From positions 1 to 8,541 of the forward strand of contig CAIXOY010000109.1 of the NCBI GenBank assembly GCA_903921135.1: DNA of 8,541 bases. Direction: 5' to 3'. Below, in pieces: positions 7,410 through 8,541 of the stretch. The position numbers were made by a program, and so were the translations under genes. The notes under the pieces are model-generated. The model saw only the letters and a list, made by a program, of their open reading frames with translations, was not told the origin of the DNA and searched no databases. Position 1 is the stretch's first letter. Each line of letters starts with the position of its first letter. The DNA is from an uncultured Gammaproteobacteria bacterium. Lineage in GTDB: Bacteria > Pseudomonadota > Gammaproteobacteria > Pseudomonadales > UBA5518.

Positions 7410-8036
7410 ATGCGCGAGATCGACTGGTACTTCGACCCGATTTCGCCCTATGCCTACCTTGCTTTCACCGAGTTGCACACGCTCGCGCCGCTTGCGCGGG
7501 TGCGCCTGCGGCCGGTGCTGTTCGCAGGCCTGCTCGCACATTGGGACAACGTGGGCCCGGCCGAGATCGTGCCGAAGCGTGCATGGACCTATCGCTTCTG
7601 CGCGTGGCAGGCGATGCAGAAGGGGATTCCCTTCTCCTGCCCTGCCTCGCATCCGTTCAACCCGCTGCCGTGGCTGCGGCTGGCGACCGTGACGGCGGGT
7701 GATGAAACCGCCGTACGCCGGATTTTCGAGGAGATCTGGACCACCGGCGCGGAAGCGGGAGACCCGCTGCGGGCGCACGCGCTCGCACGCGAACTCGGCG
7801 TGGACCCCGAGACCCTCGGCAATCCTTCGGTCAAAGAGAAACTGCGCGCCGAAACCGACAACGCCGTCGCGCACGGGGTATTCGGCGTACCCACGCTGCT
7901 GATAGACGGGCAGGTGTTCTGGGGAGCGGATGCGCTGGACTTTGCGCGCGCCTGCCTGGAAGACCCGCAACTGTTGCAGCAACCGGGCCTGCTGCTGCCC
8001 GAGATTCCGATGGGCGCGGTGCGGCGCAACCGTTGA
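7410..8036 (+). CDS. 2-hydroxychromene-2-carboxylate isomerase-like protein, DsbA/kappa-GST fold
   Basis: The family namesake isomerizes 2-hydroxychromene-2-carboxylate to trans-o-hydroxybenzylidenepyruvate in naphthalene breakdown using glutathione; many relatives act on unknown substrates. The 208-residue product has the usual length. Its N-terminus, YFDPISPYAYLAF at residues 7-19, contains the SP(x)xYLA signature with S12 at the position of the catalytic serine, in place of the CxxC of thiol oxidoreductases. An all-helical insert follows, and then GVFGVPTLLIDGQVFWG, which holds the cis-proline loop of the thioredoxin fold and the family's FWG ending. It has no signal peptide and should be cytoplasmic. 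No other aromatic-degradation gene lies nearby, so the naphthalene role should not be assumed; a general glutathione-dependent isomerase or transferase is as likely. Confidence 0.88.
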   Translation: MREIDWYFDPISPYAYLAFTELHTLAPLARVRLRPVLFAGLLAHWDNVGPAEIVPKRAWTYRFCAWQAMQKGIPFSCPASHPFNPLPWLRLATVTAGDETAVRRIFEEIWTTGAEAGDPLRAHALARELGVDPETLGNPSVKEKLRAETDNAVAHGVFGVPTLLIDGQVFWGADALDFARACLEDPQLLQQPGLLLPEIPMGAVRRNR

Positions 8037-8486
8037 TCAGCGGCCGGCCGCGCCGAGCATTTTGTCGACCAGAGTGAACAGACCCATGCCTGCCAGCATG
8101 GCAGCCACGAACACAAGTATCCCCGGCTCATAGAACCCCGCACCGCCCCACTGCCCCGCACCGAGCGAGGCGAGCGCAGGCCCCGGGCAGATGCCCGCGA
8201 TGCCCCAACCCACACCGAAGATGGCAGAGCCCACGACGAGGCGCGCGTCGATGTCTTTGCGCGTGGGCACCTGGAACGCCGGCGCCAGCACGGGCGTGGC
8301 GCGGCGCATCGTCAGCCTGTAGGCCAGCGCGTTCACGCCCAGCCCAGCGGCCATCACTACGGCAAGCGTGGGATCCCAGGCCCCGGCGATATCCAGAAAA
8401 CCGAAGACCTTGGCCGGATTCAGCATCCCCGAGATCGCGAGCCCCAGCCCGAAGAGCACACCCACCACCAGTGCCGCGAGATTCAT
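8037..8486 (-). CDS. Half-size YeeE/YedE-type membrane protein (DUF6691 family)
   Basis: This 149-residue membrane protein has about four hydrophobic segments (near 3-20, 40-57, 84-104 and 122-142). Its signatures are SGMLNPAKVFGFLD at 19-32, AWDPTLAVVM at 36-45 and FGVGWGIAGICPGPAL at 90-105, with a conserved cysteine at 100. These belong to the half-size branch of the YeeE/YedE sulfur-transport superfamily. The full-length relative TsuA imports thiosulfate, and paired half-size proteins such as PmpA/PmpB are linked to sulfur-compound movement in sulfide-detoxifying loci. The substrate here is unknown. The ATG at 8486 has a strong GGAGG six bases upstream and overlaps the stop of the preceding minus-strand gene by ATGA, so the two halves are made together. 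Its stop codon abuts that of the plus-strand isomerase gene with no base between them. Confidence 0.87.
   Translation of the reverse strand: MNLAALVVGVLFGLGLAISGMLNPAKVFGFLDIAGAWDPTLAVVMAAGLGVNALAYRLTMRRATPVLAPAFQVPTRKDIDARLVVGSAIFGVGWGIAGICPGPALASLGAGQWGGAGFYEPGILVFVAAMLAGMGLFTLVDKMLGAAGR
8040..8051. repeat. Perfect 12-base palindrome at the convergent gene junction
   Basis: GCGGCCGGCCGC is fully self-complementary and lies in the last codons of the minus-strand DUF6691 gene, one base past the stop-stop junction. A wider six-base pairing is also possible between CGGCGC at 8022-8027 and GCGCCG at 8050-8055, with four T's at 8060-8063. It could slow polymerase where the two transcripts collide, but it lacks the tight hairpin plus T-run of an intrinsic terminator, and such palindromes are common in GC-rich coding DNA. 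Confidence 0.4.
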
Positions 8487-8541
8487 GCGCCACCTCCGAG
8501 GAGATGACGCAGCACAAAAACCGTGATTATCGCGCTGCCCA
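8483..8541 (-). CDS. C-terminal end of a partner YeeE/YedE half protein (partial)
   Basis: Reading the minus strand from the right edge, one frame gives GSAIITVFVLRHLLGGGA and a TGA at 8485-8483 that overlaps the ATG of the next gene as ATGA. The fragment is hydrophobic and resembles the last transmembrane segment expected for the first protein of a YeeE/YedE half-size pair. The ATGA coupling and the usual two-gene order support this. Only 18 codons are in the window and the 5' end lies outside, so the identity rests mainly on context. Confidence 0.68.
   Translation of the reverse strand, partial: GSAIITVFVLRHLLGGGA
8493..8497 (-). promoter_or_regulatory. Ribosome binding site of the DUF6691 gene
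   Basis: GGAGG on the minus strand lies six bases before the ATG at 8486 and inside the final codons of the partner gene. It is the strongest Shine-Dalgarno sequence in the window and decides the start. Confidence 0.75.

Noticed and set aside
8040..8063. The GC palindrome plus four T's as a bidirectional terminator
   Set aside because: The T's are separated from the palindrome by eight bases and are too few. The palindrome folds only to a four-pair stem, and it lies within coding sequence.
1..8541. Mobile elements, CRISPR, RNA genes, toxin-antitoxin or defence genes
   Set aside because: I found no matching motifs, repeats or unexplained gaps. Every stretch over 100 bases is explained by a recognized gene.

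Overview
This is a GC-rich chromosomal segment with almost no non-coding DNA. It holds six complete genes and the tail of a seventh. Several features point to a free-living gammaproteobacterium: a fused two-domain MnmC, a ClsA-type cardiolipin synthase, a periplasmic glutamine cyclotransferase, and sigma70 promoters with a TAGAAT -10 box placed directly before start codons. I cannot name a genus. I see no transposase, integrase, tRNA, rRNA, CRISPR array, prophage gene or defence cassette. All six complete reading frames are intact.

Layout, left to right. (1) A minus-strand cardiolipin synthase ends at the left edge. (2) A 32-base divergent gap separates it from plus-strand mnmC and carries an extended -10 promoter aimed at mnmC. 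(3) mnmC overlaps a secreted glutaminyl-peptide cyclotransferase gene by four bases (ATGA), so the two form one operon. (4) A 99-base gap follows. It contains a second TAGAAT box and a possible 17-codon leader peptide that overlaps the next start by ATGA. (5) Next is a 988-residue M16 metallopeptidase of the presequence-protease (PreP) type. (6) Twenty-seven bases on, with a good ribosome binding site, lies a DsbA-fold 2-hydroxychromene-2-carboxylate isomerase-like gene. (7) Its stop codon abuts the stop codon of a minus-strand pair of half-size YeeE/YedE membrane proteins. Only the second gene of that pair is complete; the first is represented by its last 18 codons.

How the genes work together. 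The window is mostly housekeeping: membrane lipid synthesis, wobble-uridine modification of tRNA, N-terminal pyroglutamate formation in the cell envelope, peptide disposal and probable sulfur-compound transport. The only clear functional units are mnmC with the cyclotransferase (translationally coupled) and the YeeE/YedE pair (coupled in the same way). Overlaps and tail-to-tail contacts show strong compaction.

I did not find a convincing new multi-gene system. The most original signals are small. Two promoters appear to start transcription at or within a couple of bases of an ATG, predicting leaderless mRNAs. One of those ATGs opens an undescribed 17-codon frame tied by ATGA overlap to the large peptidase gene.
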